A DNA stretch of 64,000 nucleotides from Altererythrobacter sp. ZODW24 (GTDB taxonomy: Bacteria; Pseudomonadota; Alphaproteobacteria; Sphingomonadales; Sphingomonadaceae), in contig NZ_CP031155.1 of assembly GCF_003344885.1 (NCBI RefSeq), positions 2,136,001 through 2,200,000 of the forward strand, read 5' to 3'. A model generated the notes under the pieces. That model was not told the DNA's origin. It searched no databases and worked only from the letters and a program-made list of their open reading frames with translations. Within the stretch, counting starts at the first letter, position 1, and each line of letters opens with the position of its first letter. Shown here piece by piece: positions 8,942 through 17,306 of the stretch. The position numbers and the translations under genes were made by a program.

Positions 8942-9889
8942 TTATTCCTTCCCCAGAACCCGCGTATCGAATTCCTTCTGCGCCAGTGCCGTATTGTTGC
9001 GCGCATACCAGCGCGGCGCGGGCAGGCCGCGTTCCCATGCCAGTGCCTCGATCAAGGTGCCTTGCGCTGATGGCACGTCCGGCTGGAGCTTGGCAATCGG
9101 ATCGGCAAATGCCTCGTCGGCGGAGATGATGGTCCAGCCCTTCGCCTTGAGCGCCCTGATCAGATCACCCAGATAGAGCGCTGCGAGATCAGTCTCGTGC
9201 AGCAGCATCACATGGGCGGGTGAGCGGCCAAGTGTCTTGCGGGCGAGTTGATCGTTGAACTCAGCCGACTGGACGTGGCTCTCGACATAAAGGTCGCGCA
9301 GCGCGTCCATGTCGATTTCTTGGCCGGTCCGGACGGCGTTTGTCACTGCCTGTTCGTAAAACCAGTCCGATGCGTCGACGGTGACATAACCGTTTTGCAA
9401 CCCGCGTTCTGCCAAGCCTGCGCGGATGGCATCGCGCTTTGCCTTGTCACTGCGGCCTTCATCGAGGAACGGGAAGCGGAACCACGCCCGGTATCCTTCG
9501 CGGCCCTTCAGCCAAGTTTCGGCGTCGTCGATATTGGCGAGATAGGCCGCAACATCTGTGTCACTCAGCTGAGGGTGCGTCGACGTATGATTGGCAATCA
9601 CATGCCCCGCCGCGACATAGCGTGCGATCCGAGCCTCCGCGCCGGGGCGTTCGGCGATTTTGCCGGGGTTGAGGAAGAACGCGGCTTGCTCAACACCTGT
9701 CTCTCGCAGGTGCGTAATCATCCGTTCGGTCCGCTCGTCTTCCGAGAAGAACGCGCCTGGATGACGCGGAATATCATCGAAGGTGAGGGCAATTCGTTTG
9801 CCGCTCTCCGCTACAGGCGCAGCCGCGCTGACGCATGCAGCGAGAAGCAGCACTGCCAGCGCAAGAAATGCCCCTCGCACCTCAATCAC
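8942..9889 (-). CDS. Exported polysaccharide deacetylase family protein
   Basis: A 315-residue NodB-fold protein with a signal peptide (FLALAVLLLAACVSAAAP; the LLAAC could also be a lipobox). Motif 1, IALTFDDIPRHPG, supplies the two aspartates, and ANHTSTHPQLSD the HxxxH metal pair of this family. It should remove N- or O-acetyl groups from a glycan in the envelope, but the substrate is not shown. The start is GTG at 9889, overlapping the mmsA stop (GTGA). Its presence within a valine operon is unexpected. Confidence 0.85.
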   Translation of the reverse strand: MIEVRGAFLALAVLLLAACVSAAAPVAESGKRIALTFDDIPRHPGAFFSEDERTERMITHLRETGVEQAAFFLNPGKIAERPGAEARIARYVAAGHVIANHTSTHPQLSDTDVAAYLANIDDAETWLKGREGYRAWFRFPFLDEGRSDKAKRDAIRAGLAERGLQNGYVTVDASDWFYEQAVTNAVRTGQEIDMDALRDLYVESHVQSAEFNDQLARKTLGRSPAHVMLLHETDLAALYLGDLIRALKAKGWTIISADEAFADPIAKLQPDVPSAQGTLIEALAWERGLPAPRWYARNNTALAQKEFDTRVLGKE

Positions 9890-11382
9890 CCCATTGTCGG
9901 AATGACGAATGCGTTTCCTTCATCGGCGCTGCCGTCGGGCCAGCGCTGGGTGATGGTTTTCACCTTCGTCCAGAACTTGATGCCTTCCATGCCGTGCTGG
10001 TTGGTGTCGCCAAATGCGCTGCGTTTCCACCCGCCGAAGCTGTGATAGGCGACCGGCACGGGGATCGGCACATTGATGCCGACCATGCCGACTTCGACGC
10101 GGGCAGCAAACTCGCGCGCCGCGTGGCCATTGCGCGTAAAGATCGCGACGCCGTTGCCATATTGGTGCTTGCTGGGTAGCGATACGGCTTCCTCGAAGTC
10201 CTTGGCGCGGACGATCTGGAGTACGGGGCCGAAGATCTCTTCCTTGTAGCTTTCCATGTCAGTGGTGACGTGGTCGATCAGCGTGGGGCCGACGAAGAAG
10301 CCTTTCTCATGACCTTGCAGGCTGAAGCCGCGGCCATCGACGACGATCTCTCCGCCCTCTTTTTCCGCAGTGCCAATCCAGCCTTCGACGCGGGCCTTGT
10401 GTTCAGCGGTCACTACGGGGCCGTAATCGGCCTCCAGATCGGTCGAGATGCCAACGCGCATTTTCTCGATCGCGGGGATCATCTTGTCGCGTAGGCGGTT
10501 TGCTGTGTCCTCGCCGACCGGCACAACAACTGGCAACGCCATGCAGCGTTCGCCAGCGGAGCCGAATGCTGCGCCGGACAGATCGTTCACAACTTGGTCG
10601 ACGTCAGCGTCGGGCATTACAATGCCGTGGTTCTTCGCGCCGCCCATGGCTTGAACGCGCTTACCGGCAGCGACACCGCGCTTGTAAACATAATGCGCGA
10701 TGTCGGACGAGCCTACGAAGCTGACGGCAGCAATGTCTTCATGGTCGAGGATCGCGTCGACCATCTCCTTGTCACCGTGGACGACCTGCAAAATGCCCTC
10801 GGGCGCGCCGGCTTCCAGCATCAATTCGGCGAGGCGAACGGGCACGGAAGGATCACGCTCGGATGGTTTGAGAATAAAGGCGTTACCCACCACGATGCTC
10901 ACACCAAACATCCACATCGGGATCATGGCGGGGAAGTTGAATGGCGTAATGCCCGCGCCAATGCCGAGCGGTTGGCGCATCGAATAGACATCGATACCGG
11001 GGCCTGCGCCTTGCGTGTACTCGCCCTTCAGAGCATGCGGGATGCCACAAGCAAACTCGATCACGTCGAGCCCGCGCTGCACATCGCCGCGCGCATCGGC
11101 GATTACTTTTCCGTGCTCGCTGGAAAGAAGCGCTGCGAGCTCTTCCATATTGGCTTCGACAAGCCGCTTGAATTCAAACATCACGCGGGCGCGCTTCTGC
11201 GGATTGGTCGCGGCCCATGCAGGTTGCGCAGCCTTGGCAGCAGTGACTGCCTTTTCCAGCAAAGCGGCATCACCCAGAGGGACCTGCGCCTGCACTTCGC
11301 CCTGATTTGGGTCGAAAATGTCGTGATGGCGGGCTGATGGGCCGCCTGATCCACCGACGATGAAGTGATCTACCTGACGCAT
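9886..11382 (-). CDS. mmsA: Methylmalonate-semialdehyde dehydrogenase (CoA-acylating)
   Basis: A 498-residue aldehyde dehydrogenase superfamily enzyme that converts methylmalonate semialdehyde plus CoA to propionyl-CoA. The catalytic cysteine lies in FGSAGERCMALPVVV; ITPFNFPAMIPMWMFG and KPSERDPSVPVRLAEL are typical of the CoA-dependent MmsA group. The ATG at 11382 has a strong upstream GAGAGGAA. It is the first gene of the minus-strand operon that ends with mmsB, and the promoter should lie in the 142-base gap before the divergent gene at 11525. Confidence 0.95.
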   Translation of the reverse strand: MRQVDHFIVGGSGGPSARHHDIFDPNQGEVQAQVPLGDAALLEKAVTAAKAAQPAWAATNPQKRARVMFEFKRLVEANMEELAALLSSEHGKVIADARGDVQRGLDVIEFACGIPHALKGEYTQGAGPGIDVYSMRQPLGIGAGITPFNFPAMIPMWMFGVSIVVGNAFILKPSERDPSVPVRLAELMLEAGAPEGILQVVHGDKEMVDAILDHEDIAAVSFVGSSDIAHYVYKRGVAAGKRVQAMGGAKNHGIVMPDADVDQVVNDLSGAAFGSAGERCMALPVVVPVGEDTANRLRDKMIPAIEKMRVGISTDLEADYGPVVTAEHKARVEGWIGTAEKEGGEIVVDGRGFSLQGHEKGFFVGPTLIDHVTTDMESYKEEIFGPVLQIVRAKDFEEAVSLPSKHQYGNGVAIFTRNGHAAREFAARVEVGMVGINVPIPVPVAYHSFGGWKRSAFGDTNQHGMEGIKFWTKVKTITQRWPDGSADEGNAFVIPTMG

Positions 11383-11524
11383 GATAATTCCTCTCGGCTT
11401 TTCGATTCTTACGCGTGCTCTAGGCGCTTGCCGGGATCAAGGCAAACGCTTGCGCTAGTGGTTTAGCCCGTCTTGCAACAGAGTGCCATTCACAGCAATT
11501 GACCGAATACGCTGCCTGAGGCAG

Positions 11525-12097
11525 ATGCTGTCTGTGCCTTCATTCTTTTTGACTCTGCTGGCCGTTGTGCTGACGTCCACCGGTGCGCGCGATCAACTGT
11601 TGATGGCGCGCCTTTCTGAAAAGCTCGGCGGTTCGGGCGGATTGCTGCTCGTCGCGTGGATCAGCGCAATTGCATCAGCGGCGGTGATGGCATTTGCCGG
11701 CAGCACGATAGCGGATTTCTTGCCGCCTTCAGGTAAGCTGATGCTCGCCGCCTTCGCGCTTATTCTGGCGGGCGGAGAGCTGGCTTGGAACCGCAAGACC
11801 AAGCAGCCTGCCGAGCCAACCCGTTCGCTATTTGCTATATTTATCGTCTTGCTAGCTCGCCAAATCGGTGACGGCGCACGCTTCCTGGTCTTTGCTCTGG
11901 CAATAGCCACGGGATCGGCGCTGCTAGCGGGCGTAGGCGGGGCTGTTGGCGGCGGTATTGCTGTGACCTTGGGCTGGGCTATGGGTGAAGATGCGACCAG
12001 CAAATTGCCCCTTCGCGCTATCCGGATTGGCCTTGCCATTCTGGTGCTTACAGCCGGACTGTACACGGCGATCAACGCCCGCGGATTGATCGCTTAA
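11525..12097 (+). CDS. Degenerate GDT1/UPF0016-like membrane protein
   Basis: A 190-residue very hydrophobic protein with about six membrane segments in two halves. Each half begins with a segment recalling the UPF0016/GDT1 cation-exchanger motif E-x-G-D-K/R-T: STGARDQLLMA and RQIGDGARFLVFALA. The acidic and threonine residues are largely replaced, so classical Mn/Ca exchange is doubtful. I start at ATG 11525, which has TGAGG just upstream; an in-frame GTG at 11483 would add 14 residues. It is divergent from mmsA. The family assignment is by motif resemblance only. Confidence 0.6.
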   Translation: MLSVPSFFLTLLAVVLTSTGARDQLLMARLSEKLGGSGGLLLVAWISAIASAAVMAFAGSTIADFLPPSGKLMLAAFALILAGGELAWNRKTKQPAEPTRSLFAIFIVLLARQIGDGARFLVFALAIATGSALLAGVGGAVGGGIAVTLGWAMGEDATSKLPLRAIRIGLAILVLTAGLYTAINARGLIA

Positions 12098-12186
12098 ATC
12101 GATCATACTCTGTGTAAAACTCTCGGAAACCGATCAGGTTTCTGATCATTAGATCCCTGAATATCAAATCCGAAAAGGGGTATAAT

Positions 12187-12648
12187 ATGGCCGACACAGG
12201 CGACAATTCGAAAACCGAACTCGTTCAAGAACTCAATGGGTTGCTGGCCGATCACTTCGCTCTCTACACCAAAGCCAAGAACTTCCATTGGCACATAACC
12301 GGTCCGCGTTTCCGCGATCTGCACCTGCTGTTTGACGAGCAAGCAATCGAGATCCGCGACCAGATCGACGTTATTGGCGAACGCGTGCGCAAGAACAATA
12401 TGACCACGCTCACCTCCATTGGATCGGTCGCGAAACATACGCAGGTAAAGGATCAGGACAGCGCTACGCTCGCGCCTGATGATATGGTCAAGGAGCTGCG
12501 CGACGATAATGCCAATATGGTGGCGCGCCTGAAGGGCATGAAGGAGCTGGCCGAAAAGGCCGGCGACAATGCCACCGACGGCTTGCTCGATGATTGGACC
12601 GACATGGCAGAGGAGCGCGTCTGGTTCCTCAGCTCCTTCCTGAAGTAA
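12187..12648 (+). CDS. dps: Dps family DNA-protection ferritin
   Basis: A 153-residue four-helix protein of the Dps/ferritin group, which stores iron and protects DNA in stationary phase or oxidative stress. The ferroxidase segment KAKNFHWHITGPRFRDLHLLFDEQ carries the conserved His, Asp and Glu that bind iron between subunits. The ATG at 12187 follows AAAAGGGG. It is monocistronic: a terminator-like hairpin starts 22 bases after the stop. Confidence 0.93.
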   Translation: MADTGDNSKTELVQELNGLLADHFALYTKAKNFHWHITGPRFRDLHLLFDEQAIEIRDQIDVIGERVRKNNMTTLTSIGSVAKHTQVKDQDSATLAPDDMVKELRDDNANMVARLKGMKELAEKAGDNATDGLLDDWTDMAEERVWFLSSFLK

Positions 12649-12670
12649 GCGGGCTTTGCATCCGTATTCG

Positions 12671-12703
12671 GGGCCGCTCTGCATGGCGCAGGGCGGCCCT
12701 TAT
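12671..12703 (+). terminator. Terminator after dps
   Basis: A 12-bp stem (GGGCCGCTCTGC at 12671-12682 with GCAGGGCGGCCC at 12688-12699, one G-T pair) has a 5-base loop and is followed by TTAT. It lies between dps and pgl, only 18 bases before the pgl start. Confidence 0.7.
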
Positions 12704-12717
12704 GCTATGGGGCTGAA

Positions 12718-13338
12718 ATGGAAAATTTGATCGTTGAAGAGGGCGCGGATGATGCGCAAATCGCAGCTTGGCTGGAGGAGCGCTTGCTTCAAGCGCTTGC
12801 GGCTGGCGATGGACCAATTGCGATCACCATGCCCGGCGGATCTACGCCATTCCCGATCCTTGAAATATTGGTGCAGCGCCGGCTCGACTGGTCGCGCATT
12901 ACTGTGTGGCCCGGTGATGACCGCGTCGTGCCCGAGGACCATGCAGCCAGCAATACGGGCAAGATCCGCGCATTGCTTGAGCCGGTGGGTGCGACGGTCG
13001 CCGCGCTCAATGTTATGGAAGAAATCCCGCATTTCACGCTCGCATGGCTGGGTATGGGGGCAGATGGCCACATCGCTTCGCTGTTTCCGAACACCGATCC
13101 GCAGGTGAATGACCCTCAGCCAGTGCGCTTGCTAACGCCTGACCCGCTCCCGCCCGAGGCACCGTTTGACCGCATCACCCTCACGATCCCGTCTTTGCTG
13201 AATAGCGATGATCTGCTGTTCGTGATTCGCGGGGATGATAAGCGGGCGGTGTTTGATGCAGCGATTAAGGGCGAACATGATCTGCCCATCGCGCGGTTGC
13301 TCGGTGCAGCGGGCCAGCCGGTCACCTGCTTCAGCTAA
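12718..13338 (+). CDS. pgl: 6-phosphogluconolactonase
   Basis: A 206-residue protein of the glucosamine-6-phosphate isomerase/6-phosphogluconolactonase fold. MPGGSTPFPIL is the phosphate-binding loop, WPGDDRVVPEDHAASN the second conserved segment, and WLGMGADGHIASLFPN carries the catalytic histidine region. It hydrolyses 6-phosphogluconolactone in the pentose phosphate and Entner-Doudoroff pathways. It is slightly short for the family (~230). It converges on dinB with a 4-base overlap of the ends. Confidence 0.88.
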   Translation: MENLIVEEGADDAQIAAWLEERLLQALAAGDGPIAITMPGGSTPFPILEILVQRRLDWSRITVWPGDDRVVPEDHAASNTGKIRALLEPVGATVAALNVMEEIPHFTLAWLGMGADGHIASLFPNTDPQVNDPQPVRLLTPDPLPPEAPFDRITLTIPSLLNSDDLLFVIRGDDKRAVFDAAIKGEHDLPIARLLGAAGQPVTCFS

Positions 13339-14480
13339 AACAGCGGGAGCTGACCTTCTTTTGCGTCGCGGCGCTTTGCTTCCTGGTCGTCATCTTGCTC
13401 GAGCGAGGAAAGGGTCAGGCCCATCAATCTGATCGGCAGCGGCAGAGGCACAACATCGGCCAGCAATTCATGCCCGATGGCGTAGAACTGCTCCTTGTCG
13501 GCGACATAGTCGGGCAGCGACTTTGAACGCGACATATTCTTGAAATCGTTGAATTTGAGCTTCAGCGTAACAGTTCGGCCCTTGGACTTGGATTTCTCAA
13601 TCCGTTCCCACACAATATCGACGATCCGGTCCATCGTTTCGCGCAGCGCCTGTCCGGAAGATATGTCTTCGCTAAATGTCCGCTCTCCGCCAACTGATTT
13701 ACGGATGCGGTTGGCACGCACTGGCCGCAGATCAATGCCGCGCGCCGCACGGTAGAGATAATCTGCCAAACTGCCGAAGTTCGCCCGCATCCATTCGATG
13801 TCCTTTTCAGCCAAATCGGCCCCCGTTTCGATCCCTAGCTTCGCCATTTTTTCCGCGCCGCGCGGGCCCACGCCGTGGAACCGCCGGACCGGCAGTGACT
13901 GGACGAATGCCGCACCTTCGCCAGGCCGTATCACGCAAATGCCGTCCGGCTTGTTCTGGTCGCTGGCGAGCTTGGCGAGGAACTTGTTGTAACTCACCCC
14001 GGCACTGGCGGTAAGCTGTGTTTCCTCGCGGATTTTGGCACGGATCAACTCGGCAATACGGGTGGCAGAACCGATCCCGTGCAGATCGTCGGTCACATCG
14101 AGATACGCCTCGTCGAGGCTAAGCGGCTCAACATGCGGCGTGTGGTATTTGAAGATCTCGCGAATGATATTCGAGGCTTCCCGGTAGGCATCGAATCGGT
14201 GTTTCACGAAAATGAGATCAGGACAGCGCCGTTTTGCAGTGACGGAAGGCATGGCGGATTTCACGCCAAACTTGCGTGCTTCATAGCTCGCTGCTGCGAC
14301 CACACCGCGTCCGCCTGCCCCGCCGACAGCTACCGGTTTGCCGCGCAATGATGGATCGTCGCGCTGTTCCACGCTGGCGAAGAAGGCGTCCATATCGACA
14401 TGGATGATCTTGCGCAGGCCGCCTTCCGCCTCGGTAGCCGTATCGACGTTATCGGCTTCTTCTGTTTCGGTCGAATCCAT
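13335..14480 (-). CDS. dinB: DNA polymerase IV (Y family)
   Basis: A translesion polymerase of about 381 residues. IIHVDMDAFFASVEQRDDPS provides the first metal aspartate and the steric-gate region, and PLSLDEAYLDVTD the second acidic pair. The little-finger domain follows, and the C-terminus ends EGQLPLF, a beta-clamp binding peptide. I choose the start at 14480 (MDSTETEE); an upstream in-frame ATG at 14759 would run into the divergent transporter gene and add residues unlike the family. It may be damage-induced, but I see no clear LexA site. Confidence 0.93.
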   Translation of the reverse strand: MDSTETEEADNVDTATEAEGGLRKIIHVDMDAFFASVEQRDDPSLRGKPVAVGGAGGRGVVAAASYEARKFGVKSAMPSVTAKRRCPDLIFVKHRFDAYREASNIIREIFKYHTPHVEPLSLDEAYLDVTDDLHGIGSATRIAELIRAKIREETQLTASAGVSYNKFLAKLASDQNKPDGICVIRPGEGAAFVQSLPVRRFHGVGPRGAEKMAKLGIETGADLAEKDIEWMRANFGSLADYLYRAARGIDLRPVRANRIRKSVGGERTFSEDISSGQALRETMDRIVDIVWERIEKSKSKGRTVTLKLKFNDFKNMSRSKSLPDYVADKEQFYAIGHELLADVVPLPLPIRLMGLTLSSLEQDDDQEAKRRDAKEGQLPLF

Positions 14481-14589
14481 CAGGCGGTCAGGATAGTCGA
14501 AGGGCGCTGCAATGAAACCTCCCACGTGGTTGTGCGTTGCAACACGAAACGGGCTTTTCATTCTGTCCGAGACCCCCCAAAGGAAACGC

Positions 14590-15837
14590 ATGGAACAGGC
14601 CGTACCGACAACGAAGCGCCCCTTAGGCGAGCGCGAGCTGATCGGCATGATGGCTGCGCTAATGAGCCTGCAGGCGTTTGGCATTGATGCCATGCTGCCG
14701 GCGCTAGGAGAGATCGCGAGCGGCTTCGGCATGACGGGCAATGACCGGCAGTTGGTCATCGGCGCATACTTCCTTGGCGCTGGTGTTGGCGCGTTTTTCC
14801 CGGGCGCGTTTGCGGACCGCTTTGGCCGCCGTCCGGTGCTGTTCTTCGGCCTGCTTTTCTATGGCATCTTATCCATTGCTTGCGCCTTGGTAACCGATTT
14901 TGAATGGATGGTTGGCTTGCGGCTGGTTCAGGGGTTTGGCGCGGCCAGCCTCAGTGTTGTTCCCGTCGCAATTGTGCGTGACAAGGTAGGCGGCGACCGG
15001 ATGGCGCGGCTGATGAGCCTGATAATGATGATATTCTTGGTGGTGCCTATTATCGCACCGGCGGTTGGTCAGGTGATTCTCGTCCTTGCCGGCTGGCGCT
15101 GGATTTTTGGATCGATGGCTGTGGCAAGTCTCGTCGTAGGTATGTGGGTATGGCTTCGGCTGCCAGAAACTCTGACGCCCGAAACTGCGCAGAAAATCGA
15201 CGTTCCCACTATCCTTGTAAATATGGGGCAAGCTTTAGCGCACCGGGGGGCAATCGGATATGTCCTCGGCAGCGCGCTGGTGTTTGGTTCGCTATTCGGC
15301 TTCCTCAACTCCTCGCAGCAGCTGATCAGCGAAAGCTTTGGGGCAGGTAACAGCTTCCCGCTGATCTTTGGCGCGGCTGTGTTGGGCATGGTGGTCGCCA
15401 ATTTTACCAATTCGCGGATCGTCGAGAGATATGGCGCGCGCCGGGTTAGCCATGCAGCGCTGCTCGCGTTTCTGTTGGTCAGCAGCGTCCAGCTGTGGTC
15501 TTCCAGCCAGCCCGATCAATCGCTGTGGGAATTTGTGCCGCTGCTCAGCATCGCTATGGCGACGATGGGCTTTATCGGATCGAACTTCAGTTCCATAGCC
15601 ATGCAACCATTTAGCAGCACTGCCGGTGCGGCATCATCGGCGCAGACCAGTTTGCGGATGATCAGCGGTGCCCTTCTCGGCAGCTTCATCGGCTCGATGT
15701 ATGACGGTACCGCCCGCCCGCTCGCAATTTCCATGCTGCTCTGCGGGTTCCTCGCCCTGGGCACGATCCTGTATAGCGAGCGCGGCAAGCTGTTCGGGCG
15801 GCGTGTGCGTGAAATAGATCCGGTCCCTGCCGAGTGA
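14590..15837 (+). CDS. MFS transporter, Bcr/CflA drug-efflux type
   Basis: A 415-residue protein with twelve predicted membrane segments. The loop GAFADRFGRRPVLFFGLLFYG is the MFS motif A, and QAFGIDAMLPALGEIASGFG is the N-terminal helix typical of the Bcr/CflA group of proton-driven exporters. ATG at 14590 has AAAGGAAA upstream. The stop overlaps the GTG start of glpD (GTGA), so the two are translationally coupled. The substrate is unknown. Confidence 0.9.
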   Translation: MEQAVPTTKRPLGERELIGMMAALMSLQAFGIDAMLPALGEIASGFGMTGNDRQLVIGAYFLGAGVGAFFPGAFADRFGRRPVLFFGLLFYGILSIACALVTDFEWMVGLRLVQGFGAASLSVVPVAIVRDKVGGDRMARLMSLIMMIFLVVPIIAPAVGQVILVLAGWRWIFGSMAVASLVVGMWVWLRLPETLTPETAQKIDVPTILVNMGQALAHRGAIGYVLGSALVFGSLFGFLNSSQQLISESFGAGNSFPLIFGAAVLGMVVANFTNSRIVERYGARRVSHAALLAFLLVSSVQLWSSSQPDQSLWEFVPLLSIAMATMGFIGSNFSSIAMQPFSSTAGAASSAQTSLRMISGALLGSFIGSMYDGTARPLAISMLLCGFLALGTILYSERGKLFGRRVREIDPVPAE

Positions 15838-17306
15838 GCGCGATTTACGACATCGCGGTAATCGGCGGCGGCGTGAACGGGGCCGGTATTGCGCGCGACG
15901 CGGCCGGGCGGGGTGCCAAAGTGCTGCTGCTGGAGGCGCGCGATCTTGCCAGCGGGACGTCATCGGCGTCGACCAAGCTGGTCCATGGCGGTCTGCGCTA
16001 TCTCGAATATTACGAGTTTGCGCTGGTTCGCGAAGCGCTGGGCGAGCGCGAGAAGCTGTGGGCCATCGCGCCGCATATCATTTGGCCGATGCGCTTTGTG
16101 TTGCCGCATGATCAGAACCAGCGCCCGCGCTGGCTGTTGCGGCTCGGGCTGTTCCTTTATGACCATATTGGCGGGCGGGTGAAATTGCCTGCTGCCAAGA
16201 GCATCGACTTTGCCAACCACCCTTCCGGCCCGCCGCTGGAGCAGCAATATAAACGCGGGTTTGAGTATAGCGATCTGTGGGTGGATGATGCGCGGTTGGT
16301 TGTCCTCAACGCGATGGATGCCCGCGAACGTGGTGCGGATATTCGCACCAATTGCCCGATGCAAAGCGCGCGGCGCGAAGGCGATCTGTGGCATATCACG
16401 ACGCCGCAGGGCGAGTTTCAGGCGCGAGCGCTGGTGAACGCAGGCGGCCCGGGCGCAGACGATGTTGCCGCCGCAACGGGCCGCAACCCCGCTTACGGCA
16501 TCCGCCGCGTGCGCGGATCGCATATTGTGACGCGCAAACTGTTCGACCATCCCTACGCCTATATTTTCCAGTTGCCCGATACGCGTATTGCCTTTGCGAT
16601 TCCGTGGGAGGGTGAGTTCACACTGATCGGAACGACAGACCGCGATCATGAGGACGGCTTGGATAAGGTCCATGCCGAACCGGATGAGGTCGAGTATCTG
16701 TGCAAGGAAGCCAGCGCATACTTCCGGCAGGACATTACTCCCGCCGATGTGGTGCACACTTACGCTGGCGTCCGTGCACTGGTGGACGACGGATCGGGTA
16801 AGCCAGAGGCCGCAACGCGCGGGTATCGCCTGCCGATGTCGCCCGAGAGTGAAGGCGCCGCGATGCTGGGTGTTTATGGCGGGAAGATTACTTCGTACCG
16901 CCATTTGGCCGAGGAAGCGGTTGATATGCTTAGCGAGCGCTTGCCCGCGCTAACCGGCAAGCCTTGGACAACCGAGGAGCCATTGCCCGGCGGTGATTTC
17001 CCGGTCGAGGCGCAAGGTGATTTGATCGAGACGTTACAGTCCGAATACGCCTTCCTGTCAGACTTCGATGCGGCGCGTATTGGCCGTGCTTACGGCACGC
17101 GCGCTGCGAAGTGGCTTGGTAAAGCGAAGAACCGGAGCGACTTGGGCCGTGAATTCGGAGCGGGCCTAAGCGAAGCGGAAGTAGACTATCTTCGCACGGA
17201 GGAATGGGCGACCACAGCCGACGATATCCTCTATCGCCGTAGCAAGCTGGGCGTGCATATGACGGAAGCCGAGCGCGCCGAACTCAAGGAATTTATGGGC
17301 GGCTAG
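15834..17306 (+). CDS. glpD: Glycerol-3-phosphate dehydrogenase (FAD, membrane-associated)
   Basis: A 490-residue flavoprotein that oxidises sn-glycerol 3-phosphate to dihydroxyacetone phosphate and passes electrons to quinone. YDIAVIGGGVNGAGIARDAAGRG is the FAD Rossmann site; SGTSSASTKLVHGGLRYLE is the signature of the family, and IGTTDRDHE and GVYGGKITSYR are the later FAD segments. It starts at GTG 15834, overlapping the transporter stop, which suggests joint regulation. No glpK or glpF is seen nearby, although an aquaporin lies at 46.7 kb. Confidence 0.93.
   Translation: MSAIYDIAVIGGGVNGAGIARDAAGRGAKVLLLEARDLASGTSSASTKLVHGGLRYLEYYEFALVREALGEREKLWAIAPHIIWPMRFVLPHDQNQRPRWLLRLGLFLYDHIGGRVKLPAAKSIDFANHPSGPPLEQQYKRGFEYSDLWVDDARLVVLNAMDARERGADIRTNCPMQSARREGDLWHITTPQGEFQARALVNAGGPGADDVAAATGRNPAYGIRRVRGSHIVTRKLFDHPYAYIFQLPDTRIAFAIPWEGEFTLIGTTDRDHEDGLDKVHAEPDEVEYLCKEASAYFRQDITPADVVHTYAGVRALVDDGSGKPEAATRGYRLPMSPESEGAAMLGVYGGKITSYRHLAEEAVDMLSERLPALTGKPWTTEEPLPGGDFPVEAQGDLIETLQSEYAFLSDFDAARIGRAYGTRAAKWLGKAKNRSDLGREFGAGLSEAEVDYLRTEEWATTADDILYRRSKLGVHMTEAERAELKEFMGG

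Noticed and set aside
10594-11337. Plus-strand open frame opposite mmsA
   Set aside because: Shadow of a high-GC coding region; no motif and no start signal.
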